From Luteimonas yindakuii (GTDB lineage: Bacteria > Pseudomonadota > Gammaproteobacteria > Xanthomonadales > Xanthomonadaceae), in assembly GCF_004803715.2 (NCBI RefSeq), contig NZ_CP039383.2, positions 434,001 through 498,000 on the forward strand: DNA of 64,000 nucleotides. Direction: 5' to 3'. Below, piece after piece: positions 18,236 through 31,554 of the stretch. Each line of letters starts with the position of its first letter. The first letter of the stretch is position 1. Both the position numbers and the translations under genes were made by a program. Under the pieces are notes generated by a model. The model did no database searches, was not told where the DNA came from, and worked only from the letters and a program-made list of their open reading frames with translations.

Positions 18236-19318
18236 CGCGCAGCCCTCCGCGGCCGCGGCAAGCGGCCATCGCGGGCATAGGTCCACAGCGCGAACGCGAG
18301 CAGCGGCAGCAGCAGCCACCACAGGCCGAAGCCCGGCGCGAGCTTGCCGTCGGCGATCCAGTCCTGGCCCAGCATCGTCAGGTTGATCGAAACGAAATAG
18401 CCGAGGAAGGCCAGCATCGTGCGCCCGTAGCGCGACTGCCGCGGCGGGCTGCGCGCAAGCGGGACGGCCATCAGTGCAAACGCCAACGCCAGCAGCGGCG
18501 GTGCGATGCGGTAGTGCAGTTCCGCCTGCGCCTCGGGACGCGCGTCGCCGAACAGGGCCACGGTGGGGCTGGTTTCCGGATCGTCATCGTCGCGGCGGCC
18601 GTCGGTCTCGGGCAGCTGCAGCTCGTTGCTGGCAAAGCGCATCATGCGGAAGTCGAGGCCCTCACGCAGTGGGCCTTCCACGCGGAAACCGTCGCCGAGT
18701 TCGAGGAAGCGGTTGCCGCTGTCCTCGAGATTGAGGGTGCCGGTGGCCGACGTGGTGACGTCCATGCGCTCGCCGTCCTGCTGGTAGACGAACACGCGCG
18801 CCATCTGGCTGCCGTCGTTGGACATGCCGCCCACGTAGACCACGCCGCGGCCGCCGGGCAGTTCGACGAAGCGGCCCGCTTCCAGCCCGGCCAGCAGCAG
18901 GGCTGCGATTGCCCTCGGCGATCATCCGCTGCGAATAGTCGCGCGCCCACGGGCCCAGCCACAGCGAGCACAGACCGATGATGGTCACCATCGGCACCAC
19001 CAGCATCAGCACCGGGCGCAGCATCCGGCCGGGCCCGACCCCGGTGGCGGTGAGCACCGGCATTTCCGAATCGCGGTACAGCCGGCCGACCGAGAGCAGC
19101 AGGCCGATCATCAGCCCCAGCGGCAGGATCAGCGGCAGGTAGTTGAGCACTTGCAGGCCGAGTTGGGACAGCATCATCCCCGCCGGGACGCGGCCGCGGG
19201 CGATGTCGCCGAGCACGTCGGCGAACACGCCGCCGAGGCTGACGACCATCAGCACCACCAGCACCGCGAAGGTGGCCTGGGCGAATTCGCGGAAGAGGTA
19301 GGTATCGAGCTTCGGCAT
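18232..19318 (-). pseudogene. lptF: LptF, LPS export system permease, interrupted by an apparent one-base frameshift
   Basis: The N-terminal part runs from ATG 19318 (MPKLDTYLFREFAQATFAVL; three TM segments, with D-S-E-M-P-V-L-T-A-T-G coupling helix) to about 18903. The C-terminal part (beta domain, then three TM segments, ending at 18232) is in another frame. At 18900-18902 the coding strand reads AATCGCAGCCCTGCTG. Removing one C gives N-R-S-L-L-L-A-G-L-E-A-G-R-F-V-E and joins the halves into a normal-length LptF of about 361 residues. lptF is normally essential and lptG is intact, so a sequencing or assembly error is the likeliest cause; true disruption or recoding cannot be excluded. Confidence 0.88.
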
Positions 19319-19489
19319 GGTCTGGCGGGTTGCTTTAGACTACGGGGTCCATTCCGGGCGCTTTTTCATGCGGGCCGGCCGCCAGGCCACCGGTCCTCGG
19401 CCGCGGTCAAGAGCGCCCCATTGTAGGGAATGCGGATAAAGAACGTGCCGAGCGCGCGGCCGGCCCCAGAACCCCACGGAATTTCCTTG

Positions 19490-20968
<1,479 letters not shown>

Positions 20969-21035
20969 CGGCGCGGATCGGGACGGCGAAGCACGCTTCG
21001 ACCCGTCCCGGTCCAACCCCGACGCCCGCCCACCG

Positions 21036-21458
21036 ATGCCACGCGCCGACTTCTACCTCATCGCCAAGCCGCGCTTCCGCGACGAGCCGCTGCGGCTGGT
21101 CGCCGAACTCGCGCGCAAGGCCTACGACAGCGGCCAGTGGACGCTGGTGCTCGCCCGCGACCAGGCCCAGGCCGAGGCGATCGACGACCAGCTGTGGGAC
21201 ATGGGCGACGACGTCTTCATTCCGCACCAGATCGCCGGTGACGAGGAAGACGACGAATGCCCGGTGCTGATCGCCACGCCGGCCTGCGACCCGTCGCTGC
21301 GCGCGCTGGTGATCAACCTGCGCGATGACGCGGTGGCGGACGGCTTCGAGCGCGTGCTCGAGGTGGTGCCGGCCGATCCCGCCGCCCGCGAGCCGCTGCG
21401 CGAACGCTGGAAGCAGTACCGCGCACGCGGCATCGAGCCGGCCAAGCACGACATGTGA
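21036..21458 (+). CDS. holC: DNA polymerase III chi subunit
   Basis: 140 residues. HolC links the clamp loader to single-strand-binding protein via psi. Family features: the N-terminal [20 protein letters not shown], the [20 protein letters not shown] block and F-I-P-H-Q. The C-terminus R-W-K-Q-Y-R-A-R-G is typical of chi. It lies between pepA and valS, as in E. coli (pepA-holC-valS), which supports the call. Confidence 0.94.
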   Translation: MPRADFYLIAKPRFRDEPLRLVAELARKAYDSGQWTLVLARDQAQAEAIDDQLWDMGDDVFIPHQIAGDEEDDECPVLIATPACDPSLRALVINLRDDAVADGFERVLEVVPADPAAREPLRERWKQYRARGIEPAKHDM

Positions 21459-21463
21459 ACCGT

Positions 21464-21510
21464 CCTCCCCGGTCGTCCGGGGAGGCATCCGGCGGGTTCG
21501 CCCGCCTGTT
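21464..21510 (+). terminator. Two consecutive hairpins between holC and valS, possible attenuating terminator
   Basis: CCTCCCCGG/CCGGGGAGG (21464-21485, TCGT loop) is followed by GGCGGG-TTCG-CCCGCC (21491-21506) and TGTTTT. The second has a UUCG-type tetraloop and a short T-run. It lies within the 104-base gap before the valS ATG. Confidence 0.5.
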
Positions 21511-21562
21511 TTCCGGCGCTTTCCCCGCGGGGAAGGCGGCCACCATCGCGAACCGCCAGCCC

Positions 21563-24409
21563 ATGACCGACCAGCTCCCGTCCAGCTACGATCCCCGCGC
21601 CTTCGAGTCCCGCCTGTACGCGGAGTGGGAAGCCTCCGGCGTGTTCGCGCCGCAGGGCGATGGCCCGGCCTATTCGATCCTGCTGCCACCGCCCAACGTC
21701 ACCGGCACCCTGCACATGGGCCACGCGTTCCAGCACACGCTGCAGGACGCGCTGATCCGCTACCACCGCATGCGCGGCTACCGCACGCTGTGGCAGGTCG
21801 GCAGCGACCACGCCGGCATCGCCACCGAAATGGTGGTCGGGCGCAACCTCGCGCTTGCCGGCGAAGGCGAAACGCGTGACTCGCTCGGCCGCGACCGCTT
21901 CATCGAAAAAGTCTGGGAGTGGAAGGCGCAGTCGGGCGACACCATCGAGCGGCAGATGCGCAGGCTGGGCGCGTCGGGCGACTGGTCGCGCAAGGTGTTC
22001 ACGATGGACGAGGGCCCTTCCGCGGCGGTGGTCGAGGCCTTCGTGCGCCTGCACGAGGACGGGCTGATCTATCGCGGCAAGCGCCTGGTCAACTGGGACC
22101 CGGTACTGCAGACCGCGGTGTCCGACCTCGAGGTGGTGAGCGAGGAGGAGGACGGTTTCCTGTGGTCGATCCGCTACCCGCTGGCCGATGGTGCGAGCTA
22201 CGAGCACGTGGAGGTCGACGCCGACGGCAACGAGCTGCTGCGTGAGACCCGCGACTACCTGATCGTCGCCACCACGCGTCCGGAAACCATGCTCGGCGAC
22301 ACCGCGGTCATGGTGCATCGGGAAGACCCACGCTATGCGGCGCTGATCGGCAAGACAGTGCAGCTGCCGCTGGCCGCGCGCGGGATCCCGGTGATCGCCG
22401 ATGACTACGTCGACCGCGCGTTCGGCACCGGCGTGGTCAAGGTGACCCCGGCGCACGACTTCAACGACTACGCGGTGGGCCAGCGCCACGGCCTGCCGAT
22501 GATCAACCTGTTCACCGACACCGCGAGCGTCAACGACAACGCGCCGGAGGCCTATCGCGGCCTCGACCGCTACGACGCGCGCAAGGCGGTGCTGGCCGAC
22601 CTCCAGGCGGCCGGCCTGCTGGTGGAAACGAAGCCGCACAAGCTGCAGGTGCCGCGTGGCGATCGCAGCGGCCAGGTCATCGAGCCGTATCTGACCGACC
22701 AGTGGTTCGTGGCGATGGAGGCGATGGGCCGGCGCGGGCTGGAGCTGGTCGAAGGCATCAATGGACAGCCGGGTGCGGTGCGCTTCGTGCCGCCGAACTG
22801 GATTAACACCTACCGCCACTGGCTGGCCAACATCCAGGACTGGACCATCAGCCGCCAGCTCTGGTGGGGGCATCGCATCCCGGCCTGGTACGACGACGCC
22901 GGCAACGTGCATGTCGGCCGCGACGAAGCCGACGCACGTGCGCGCAGCGGGCTGGGCGCCGATGTCGTGTTGCGCCAGGACAGCGACGTGCTGGAAACCT
23001 GGTTCTCGTCGGCGCTGTGGCCGTTCAGCACCATGGGCTGGCCCGATGACGCCGCCATGCGCGAGCGCGGCTTCGACGGCTACCTGCCGTCGAGCGTGCT
23101 GGTCACCGGTTTCGACATCATCTTCTTCTGGGTGGCGCGGATGATCATGGTCACCGACCGCCTGACCGGGCAGGTGCCGTTCCGCGACGTCTACATCACC
23201 GGCCTCGTCCGCGACAAGGACGGCCAGAAGATGTCGAAGTCGAAGGGCAACATCCTCGATCCGATCGACATCATCGACGGCATCGCGCTCGACGAGCTCG
23301 TTGCCAAGCGCACCGGCGGGCTGATGCAGCCGCAGATGGCGGCGAAGATCGAGAAGGCCACGCGCCGCGAGTTCCCCGAGGGCATCGCCGCGCATGGCGC
23401 CGACGCACTGCGCTTCACCATGGCCGCGCTGGCCGGTCCGGGTCGCGACATCAAGTTCGACCTCGGCCGCGCCGAGGGCTACAAGAACTTCTGCAACAAG
23501 CTGTGGAACGCGACGCGCTTCGTGCTGATGAACACCGAAGGCGCGCGCTTCGACGGCGTGCCGCAGCCGCGCACCGATGCCGAGCGCTGGATCCTCGCGC
23601 GGCTGGCGCACACCAGCGCGCAGGCCGCCGAGCACTTCGCCGGCTACCGTTTCGACCTGCTGGCACAGACGCTGTACGAGTTCGCCTGGAACGAGGTCTG
23701 TGACTGGTTCCTCGAACTGGCCAAGCCGGCACTCAACGGCGACGACGCCGATGCCGCGCGCAGCACCCGTCATACGCTGCTGTACGTGCTCGAAGCGCTG
23801 TTGCGCCTGCTGCATCCGCTGACCCCGTTCGTCAGCGAGGAGCTGTGGCGGCAGGTGGCGCCGCGGCTGGGCATCGAAGCGGCGACGGTGTCGCTTCAGC
23901 CGTATCCGCAGGCCGGCGACATCGACGCATCGGCCTATGCGCAGGCCGCGGGCGACATCGAGTGGCTGAAGCAGATGGTGTCGGCGCTGCGCCGGGTACG
24001 CAGCGAGCTCGGCGTGCCACCGGCGCGTCACGTCCCGTTGCTGGTGCAGGGCGGTGGTGCGCAGGAAGCGGCCCGGCTCGAGCGCTTTGCCGCGTCGCTG
24101 GCGTTCCTGCTGCGGCTGGAACGCATCGAACGCGTGGAGGGCGATCCGCCGCCGTCCGCCACCGCGGTGGTGGGCGAGTTGCGCCTGTTCGTGCCGCTGG
24201 AAGGGCTGGTCGACCTCGACGCCGAACGCGTGCGCCTGGACAAGGAACTCAAGCGCGTCGAGACCGAGATCGCCAAGTGCAACGGCAAGCTCGGAAGCGC
24301 CACCTTCGTCGCCAATGCACCGGCCGCGGTGGTGGAACAGGAACGCCAGCGACTGGCCGACTGGACCGCGCAGCGCGACGGACTGGCCGCGCAGCGCGCA
24401 CGCCTGTAA
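21563..24409 (+). CDS. valS: Valyl-tRNA synthetase
   Basis: 948 residues, class I synthetase of normal length. The HIGH motif is G-T-L-H-M-G-H (about 49-55) and the KMSKS motif K-M-S-K-S-K-G-N is near residue 555. Between them lies the CP1 editing domain ([13 protein letters not shown] near 235-247). The C-terminus (about 880-948) is the ValS coiled-coil arm ([21 protein letters not shown]). ATG 21563 begins [11 protein letters not shown], the family N-terminus; the ATG at 21455 would include the intergenic hairpins and is rejected. Confidence 0.97.
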   Translation: MTDQLPSSYDPRAFESRLYAEWEASGVFAPQGDGPAYSILLPPPNVTGTLHMGHAFQHTLQDALIRYHRMRGYRTLWQVGSDHAGIATEMVVGRNLALAGEGETRDSLGRDRFIEKVWEWKAQSGDTIERQMRRLGASGDWSRKVFTMDEGPSAAVVEAFVRLHEDGLIYRGKRLVNWDPVLQTAVSDLEVVSEEEDGFLWSIRYPLADGASYEHVEVDADGNELLRETRDYLIVATTRPETMLGDTAVMVHREDPRYAALIGKTVQLPLAARGIPVIADDYVDRAFGTGVVKVTPAHDFNDYAVGQRHGLPMINLFTDTASVNDNAPEAYRGLDRYDARKAVLADLQAAGLLVETKPHKLQVPRGDRSGQVIEPYLTDQWFVAMEAMGRRGLELVEGINGQPGAVRFVPPNWINTYRHWLANIQDWTISRQLWWGHRIPAWYDDAGNVHVGRDEADARARSGLGADVVLRQDSDVLETWFSSALWPFSTMGWPDDAAMRERGFDGYLPSSVLVTGFDIIFFWVARMIMVTDRLTGQVPFRDVYITGLVRDKDGQKMSKSKGNILDPIDIIDGIALDELVAKRTGGLMQPQMAAKIEKATRREFPEGIAAHGADALRFTMAALAGPGRDIKFDLGRAEGYKNFCNKLWNATRFVLMNTEGARFDGVPQPRTDAERWILARLAHTSAQAAEHFAGYRFDLLAQTLYEFAWNEVCDWFLELAKPALNGDDADAARSTRHTLLYVLEALLRLLHPLTPFVSEELWRQVAPRLGIEAATVSLQPYPQAGDIDASAYAQAAGDIEWLKQMVSALRRVRSELGVPPARHVPLLVQGGGAQEAARLERFAASLAFLLRLERIERVEGDPPPSATAVVGELRLFVPLEGLVDLDAERVRLDKELKRVETEIAKCNGKLGSATFVANAPAAVVEQERQRLADWTAQRDGLAAQRARL

Positions 24410-24507
24410 GGCGGATTACGGCGCGAAGGTGCCACGGATGATGCGAAGCGGATGCGCATGGCCGGCGCGCACCCGCCGTCATCCACCCCGATCCGCGGCA
24501 GGTCGTG

Positions 24508-24978
24508 TCAGCGTTTCGGTTCGCGCAGCAGCCGCGTGCCGCTGGCGCGGTCGTGCCAGGTCAGGCCGTCACGGTCGAACCAGGCCCACCAGAAGCCGAG
24601 GCCGCCGGCCAGCAGCGACAGCGTGCCGATCGCGTAGCGCCGCCATAAGGCGCGTCGCGTCACCGCACCATCCTCGTTCGCGACCAGCCGCAACCGCCAC
24701 GGCCGCATGCCCAGCGTCTGCCCGCCACGCTGCCAGCTGGTGACCGCATACAGGCCGGTGACGATCCAGCAGCACGCCCACAGCAGCCACTGCAACGCAC
24801 CCAGCGGCTCGATGTTCTCGCGTGGATCGTGGTGCCCGAGAAATGTGTGGCCGAGCGCGAACACGAAGCCCAGTGCGAACCACATCGCCAGCGCCGGCCA
24901 CAGGTCGTAGAACAGTGCGGCCAGGCGCCAGCCGATCCAGGGGCGCATGCGTGCGGCAGCGGCATCGTGTTCGCTCAT
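24508..24978 (-). CDS. RDD-family small membrane protein
   Basis: 156 residues with three hydrophobic segments (about 17-38, 60-82, 112-135). The RDD family's N-terminal Arg/Asp signature appears as W-R-L-A-A-L-F-Y-D, and the middle motif G-G-Q-T-L-G-M-R-P-W-R-L-R-L matches the family G-x-T-x-G-x-x-x-x-x-L/I pattern. The C-terminus T-W-H-D-R-A-S-G-T-R is also typical. Function is unknown in general; some RDD proteins have been linked to ion exchange. ATG 24978 overlaps no neighbour; the gene lies between valS and the divergent xerD. Confidence 0.85.
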   Translation of the reverse strand: MSEHDAAAARMRPWIGWRLAALFYDLWPALAMWFALGFVFALGHTFLGHHDPRENIEPLGALQWLLWACCWIVTGLYAVTSWQRGGQTLGMRPWRLRLVANEDGAVTRRALWRRYAIGTLSLLAGGLGFWWAWFDRDGLTWHDRASGTRLLREPKR

Positions 24979-25084
24979 CGCGAAAGCATACCGCCGACAA
25001 AGAGCGGCCCCGCACGGTCGCGGCGATCGCAGTTTGCGTACGCGTGCCTGCACGCGAAACCGCGGCAAACGCTTCGCCACCCGC

Positions 25085-25090
25085 TACCCT
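25085..25090 (+). promoter_or_regulatory. Putative -10 box, leaderless start of xerD
   Basis: TACCCT ends 7 bases before ATG 25098; no Shine-Dalgarno sequence is present. Confidence 0.3.
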
Positions 25091-25097
25091 GCGCGCC

Positions 25098-26081
25098 ATG
25101 TCCACGCCCGCCGACCGTCGTCTCGCGTCCATGTCGTTGCCGCCGCTGGCCGATGGCGACGCGTTGGCCATCGACCGCTGCCTCGACGCCGTGTGGGCCG
25201 AACGCGGGCTGGCGCGGCGCACGCTCGACAGCTACCGCAGCGACCTGGTGCTGCTGGCGCGCTGGCTGGATGGCCGCGGCAGCGGCGTCGCCCATGCGGG
25301 GCGCGCGGACCTGCTCGACTACCTCGCGTGGCGTGCACGCCACGGCTTCACCGCGCGCAGCAATGCGCGGCTGCTGTCGGCGCTGCGGATGTTCTTCACC
25401 GGCCTGGTGGCGCGCGGTGCGCGCAGTGACGACCCGACCGCGCTGCTCGACGCACCCCGGCAGGGCCGGCTGCTGCCGAAGGCGCTGACCGAGGGCCAGA
25501 TCGAAGCCCTGCTGGCGGCGCCGGATACCGGTCACGTGGAAGGCCTGCGCGACCGCGCGATGCTCGAACTGATGTACGCCTGCGGCCTGCGGGTGAGCGA
25601 GCTGGTCGGGCTGGCGGCCAATGGGGTCAATCTCCGCCAGGGCGTGGTGCGGGTGACCGGCAAGGGCAGCCGTGACCGCCTGGTGCCGCTGGGCGAGGAG
25701 GCACAGCACTGGCTGGAGCAGTACCTGGCGCAGTCGCGTGCGCAGCTGGCCGCGCGCGGCGATGCCGCGGCCTCGCCCGCCCGCTCCGCGCCGCCCGCCA
25801 CCGGCCTGCTGTTCCTCGGCCGGGGCGGACAGCCGCTGTCACGGCAGCGGTTCTGGTCGATGGTCAAGGGCTATGCCGCGGCGGCCGGCATCGATCCCGC
25901 CCGGGTCAGCCCGCATGCGCTGCGCCACAGTTTCGCCACCCACCTGCTCAACCACGGCGCCGACCTGCGCGCATTGCAGATGCTGCTCGGGCACAGCTCG
26001 CTGTCGACCACCCAGATCTACACGCTGGTCGCGCGCGAACAGCTCAAGCGGCTGCACGCCCGCCACCATCCGCGCGCCTGA
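25098..26081 (+). CDS. xerD: Tyrosine recombinase XerD
   Basis: 327 residues; E. coli XerD has 298. XerCD act at dif to resolve chromosome dimers. An N-terminal SAM-like core-binding domain (about 22-110) is followed by the catalytic domain. Catalytic residues are in place: Arg in C-G-L-R-V-S-E-L (about 163), Lys in T-G-K-G-S-R-D-R, H-A-L-R-H-S-F (about 273-279), His in L-G-H-S-S-L-S-T-T (about 298) and the nucleophilic Tyr in Q-I-Y-T (about 307). An Ala-rich insertion of about 20 residues (A-A-R-G-D-A-A-A-S-P-A-R) explains part of the extra length. XerD rather than XerC is favoured because dsbC follows, as in E. coli. Confidence 0.93.
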   Translation: MSTPADRRLASMSLPPLADGDALAIDRCLDAVWAERGLARRTLDSYRSDLVLLARWLDGRGSGVAHAGRADLLDYLAWRARHGFTARSNARLLSALRMFFTGLVARGARSDDPTALLDAPRQGRLLPKALTEGQIEALLAAPDTGHVEGLRDRAMLELMYACGLRVSELVGLAANGVNLRQGVVRVTGKGSRDRLVPLGEEAQHWLEQYLAQSRAQLAARGDAAASPARSAPPATGLLFLGRGGQPLSRQRFWSMVKGYAAAAGIDPARVSPHALRHSFATHLLNHGADLRALQMLLGHSSLSTTQIYTLVAREQLKRLHARHHPRA

Positions 26082-26162
26082 GCGCTCAGCGGGCGTCCGG
26101 GTGCGGCATGCCACAATCCCCCGTTCCTCGAGGCCGCCTCCGCGCGCGGCCGGATCCACACG

Positions 26163-27008
26163 ATGACCCCAGCCATGAAGCTGTTGCTGCCCGCGATGCT
26201 GATCGCGTCGTTCAGCCTGACCGCCTGTGCGCAGGCGCCCGCGCCCGACGCCCAGCGCGACGCCGATGCGACCACAGCCAGCGGCGCCGTCCCGGCGTCC
26301 CGGCTCGACGTGGATCCGGCCAGTGCCGACGGCCGTGCGGTGGAAGCCATCCGCAAGATCAACCCGCGCGTCGAAGTGGATGCGGTGGGCGCAGCGCCGA
26401 TCGAGGGTTTCCGCGAGGTGATCGTCAGCGGGCAGGTGCTGTATGTCAGCGATGACGGCCGCTACCTGCTGCAGGGCAGCCTGTTCGACATCGAGCAGCG
26501 CCGCGACCTCAGCGAAGTAGGGCTGGCGAAGGTGCGGCGCGCGCTGCTGGCCGAGGTGCCGGAAAGCGACCGCATCGTGTTCGGCCCGCCGGCGCCGACC
26601 TATACCGTCACCGTGTTCACCGACGTCGAGTGCGGCTACTGCCGCAAGCTCCACCAGGAGATCGACGAGTACAACCGCCAGGGCATCGCCATCCAGTACG
26701 TTGCGTTCCCGCGCATGGGGCCGGCCAGCGAGGACTTCCGCACGATGGAGGCGGTCTGGTGCGCCGAGGATCGCAAGCAGGCGCTGACCGATGCCAAGGC
26801 CGGCAAGACCGTGCCCTCGCGCCGCTGCACCAATCCGGTGGCGATGCATTACGAACTCGGCCAGCGCATCGGCCTCAGCGGCACGCCGCTGATCATTGCC
26901 GAGGACGGCACCCAGCTGCCGGGCTACATGCCGCCGGCGGCATTGCGCGCGGCGCTGGACGATCTCGCCAAAAACAACGGCAGCGCCGCCGCCACGATCG
27001 GCGGCTGA
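26163..27008 (+). CDS. dsbC: Thiol:disulfide isomerase DsbC
   Basis: 281 residues. The N-terminal dimerisation domain (I-R-K-I-N-P-R-V-E-V-D, V-S-G-Q-V-L-Y-V-S-D-D-G-R-Y-L-L-Q-G) is followed by a thioredoxin fold with the active site E-C-G-Y-C-R-K-L-H (Cys157, Cys160). It isomerises wrong disulfides in the periplasm and is kept reduced by DsbD, encoded at 55827 here. The signal region reads L-I-A-S-F-S-L-T-A-C-A-Q, which also fits a lipobox (L-T-A-C), so the protein may be lipid-anchored, unlike E. coli DsbC. ATG 26163 is used; ATG 26175 is equally possible. Confidence 0.93.
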   Translation: MTPAMKLLLPAMLIASFSLTACAQAPAPDAQRDADATTASGAVPASRLDVDPASADGRAVEAIRKINPRVEVDAVGAAPIEGFREVIVSGQVLYVSDDGRYLLQGSLFDIEQRRDLSEVGLAKVRRALLAEVPESDRIVFGPPAPTYTVTVFTDVECGYCRKLHQEIDEYNRQGIAIQYVAFPRMGPASEDFRTMEAVWCAEDRKQALTDAKAGKTVPSRRCTNPVAMHYELGQRIGLSGTPLIIAEDGTQLPGYMPPAALRAALDDLAKNNGSAAATIGG

Positions 27009-27107
27009 CCGCGGCTGCGCAGGGCTGCGGCCGGGTCGCCTGACCTGGCCCATCCGGCCCTGCAGCCACGCCGCGGGGTCATGCAGGGCCGCGGTGGCGG
27101 GGTCCGC

Positions 27108-27113
27108 TACAAT
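27108..27113 (+). promoter_or_regulatory. Putative -10 box of purL
   Basis: TACAAT lies 29 bases before ATG 27143. No convincing -35 is visible in the GC-rich sequence upstream. Confidence 0.35.
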
Positions 27114-27142
27114 AGCGGGCCCGTCCCACGCAGCTTCCGGAC

Positions 27143-31126
<3,984 letters not shown>

Positions 31127-31151
31127 GGGTTCCCCTCCCGGTGATCCAACG

Positions 31152-31176
31152 AGCCCGCCGCAAGGCGGGCTTTTTG
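31152..31176 (+). terminator. Rho-independent terminator of purL
   Basis: AGCCCGCC (31152-31159), loop GCAA, GGCGGGCT (31164-31171), then TTTTG. Confidence 0.9.
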
Positions 31177-31297
31177 TTGCGTTGCGATGCACCGGGCGCC
31201 GGTCGTGCTGCTGGCCGGCGTCACGACGTAAATCCGTCTCGCCGTCCGGTCAATCCCGGAGCCGAAGGCTGGGCCTCCATCACGCACAGTCATATTT

Positions 31298-31314
31298 GTG
31301 ACGAATCTCGTCAC
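31298..31314. promoter_or_regulatory. Perfect inverted repeat, candidate operator of the adhesin
   Basis: GTGACGA-ATC-TCGTCAC is a perfect 7-bp inverted repeat with a 3-base spacer. It lies just upstream of the TTGACA hexamer at 31329. The half-site GTGA/TCAC recalls CRP/Clp sites, but the spacing between TGTGA and TCAC is 9 rather than 6, so another regulator is likelier. Confidence 0.5.
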
Positions 31315-31328
31315 CTTGTGTCGGCAGA

Positions 31329-31378
31329 TTGACATCCGACGCCTCTGCTTGACTCTCCGCGTCAGGCGGTCGCAGTAT
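31329..31378 (+). promoter_or_regulatory. Putative promoter of the adhesin gene
   Basis: TTGACA (31329-31334) has a consensus -35 sequence, but no good -10 follows it at the usual distance. TTGACT (31349-31354) is followed after 18 bases by CAGTAT (31373-31378). Either would give a 5' leader of over 150 bases. Confidence 0.3.
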
Positions 31379-31554
31379 CGGGCGCCAATATTCTGTTCTG
31401 GGGAAATTCAGCTTGGCAGAAGCGCGGCCCGCAGAGGACCGCCCTTTCCTGCGGGCTACTTCGCAGTCCCGGCGACCCGTTCGCCACCAGCTCCGTACCA
31501 CGCCGCCGTAGATCGCACGGACGGCGCGTCTTCCACTTTCGAAGGAACGCATCG

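Larger units (their letters stand above)
31177..31554 (+). other. Upstream regulatory region of the adhesin gene
   Basis: This 378-base stretch has no credible gene and is more A/T-rich than its surroundings around 31290-31400. It holds the palindrome at 31298-31314, two TTGAC-type hexamers (31329, 31349) and, just before the ATG, GAAGGAACGCATCG as ribosome-binding site. The length and structure suggest a regulated promoter and a long 5' leader. Confidence 0.5.

Noticed and set aside
21455..21562. valS start at 21455 overlapping holC
   Set aside because: The extra 36 residues are encoded by the two intergenic hairpins and do not resemble ValS.
31177..31554. Possible riboswitch or small RNA in the adhesin leader
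   Set aside because: No known riboswitch core or convincing folded element could be recognised by eye; only the palindrome and promoter-like hexamers are supported.
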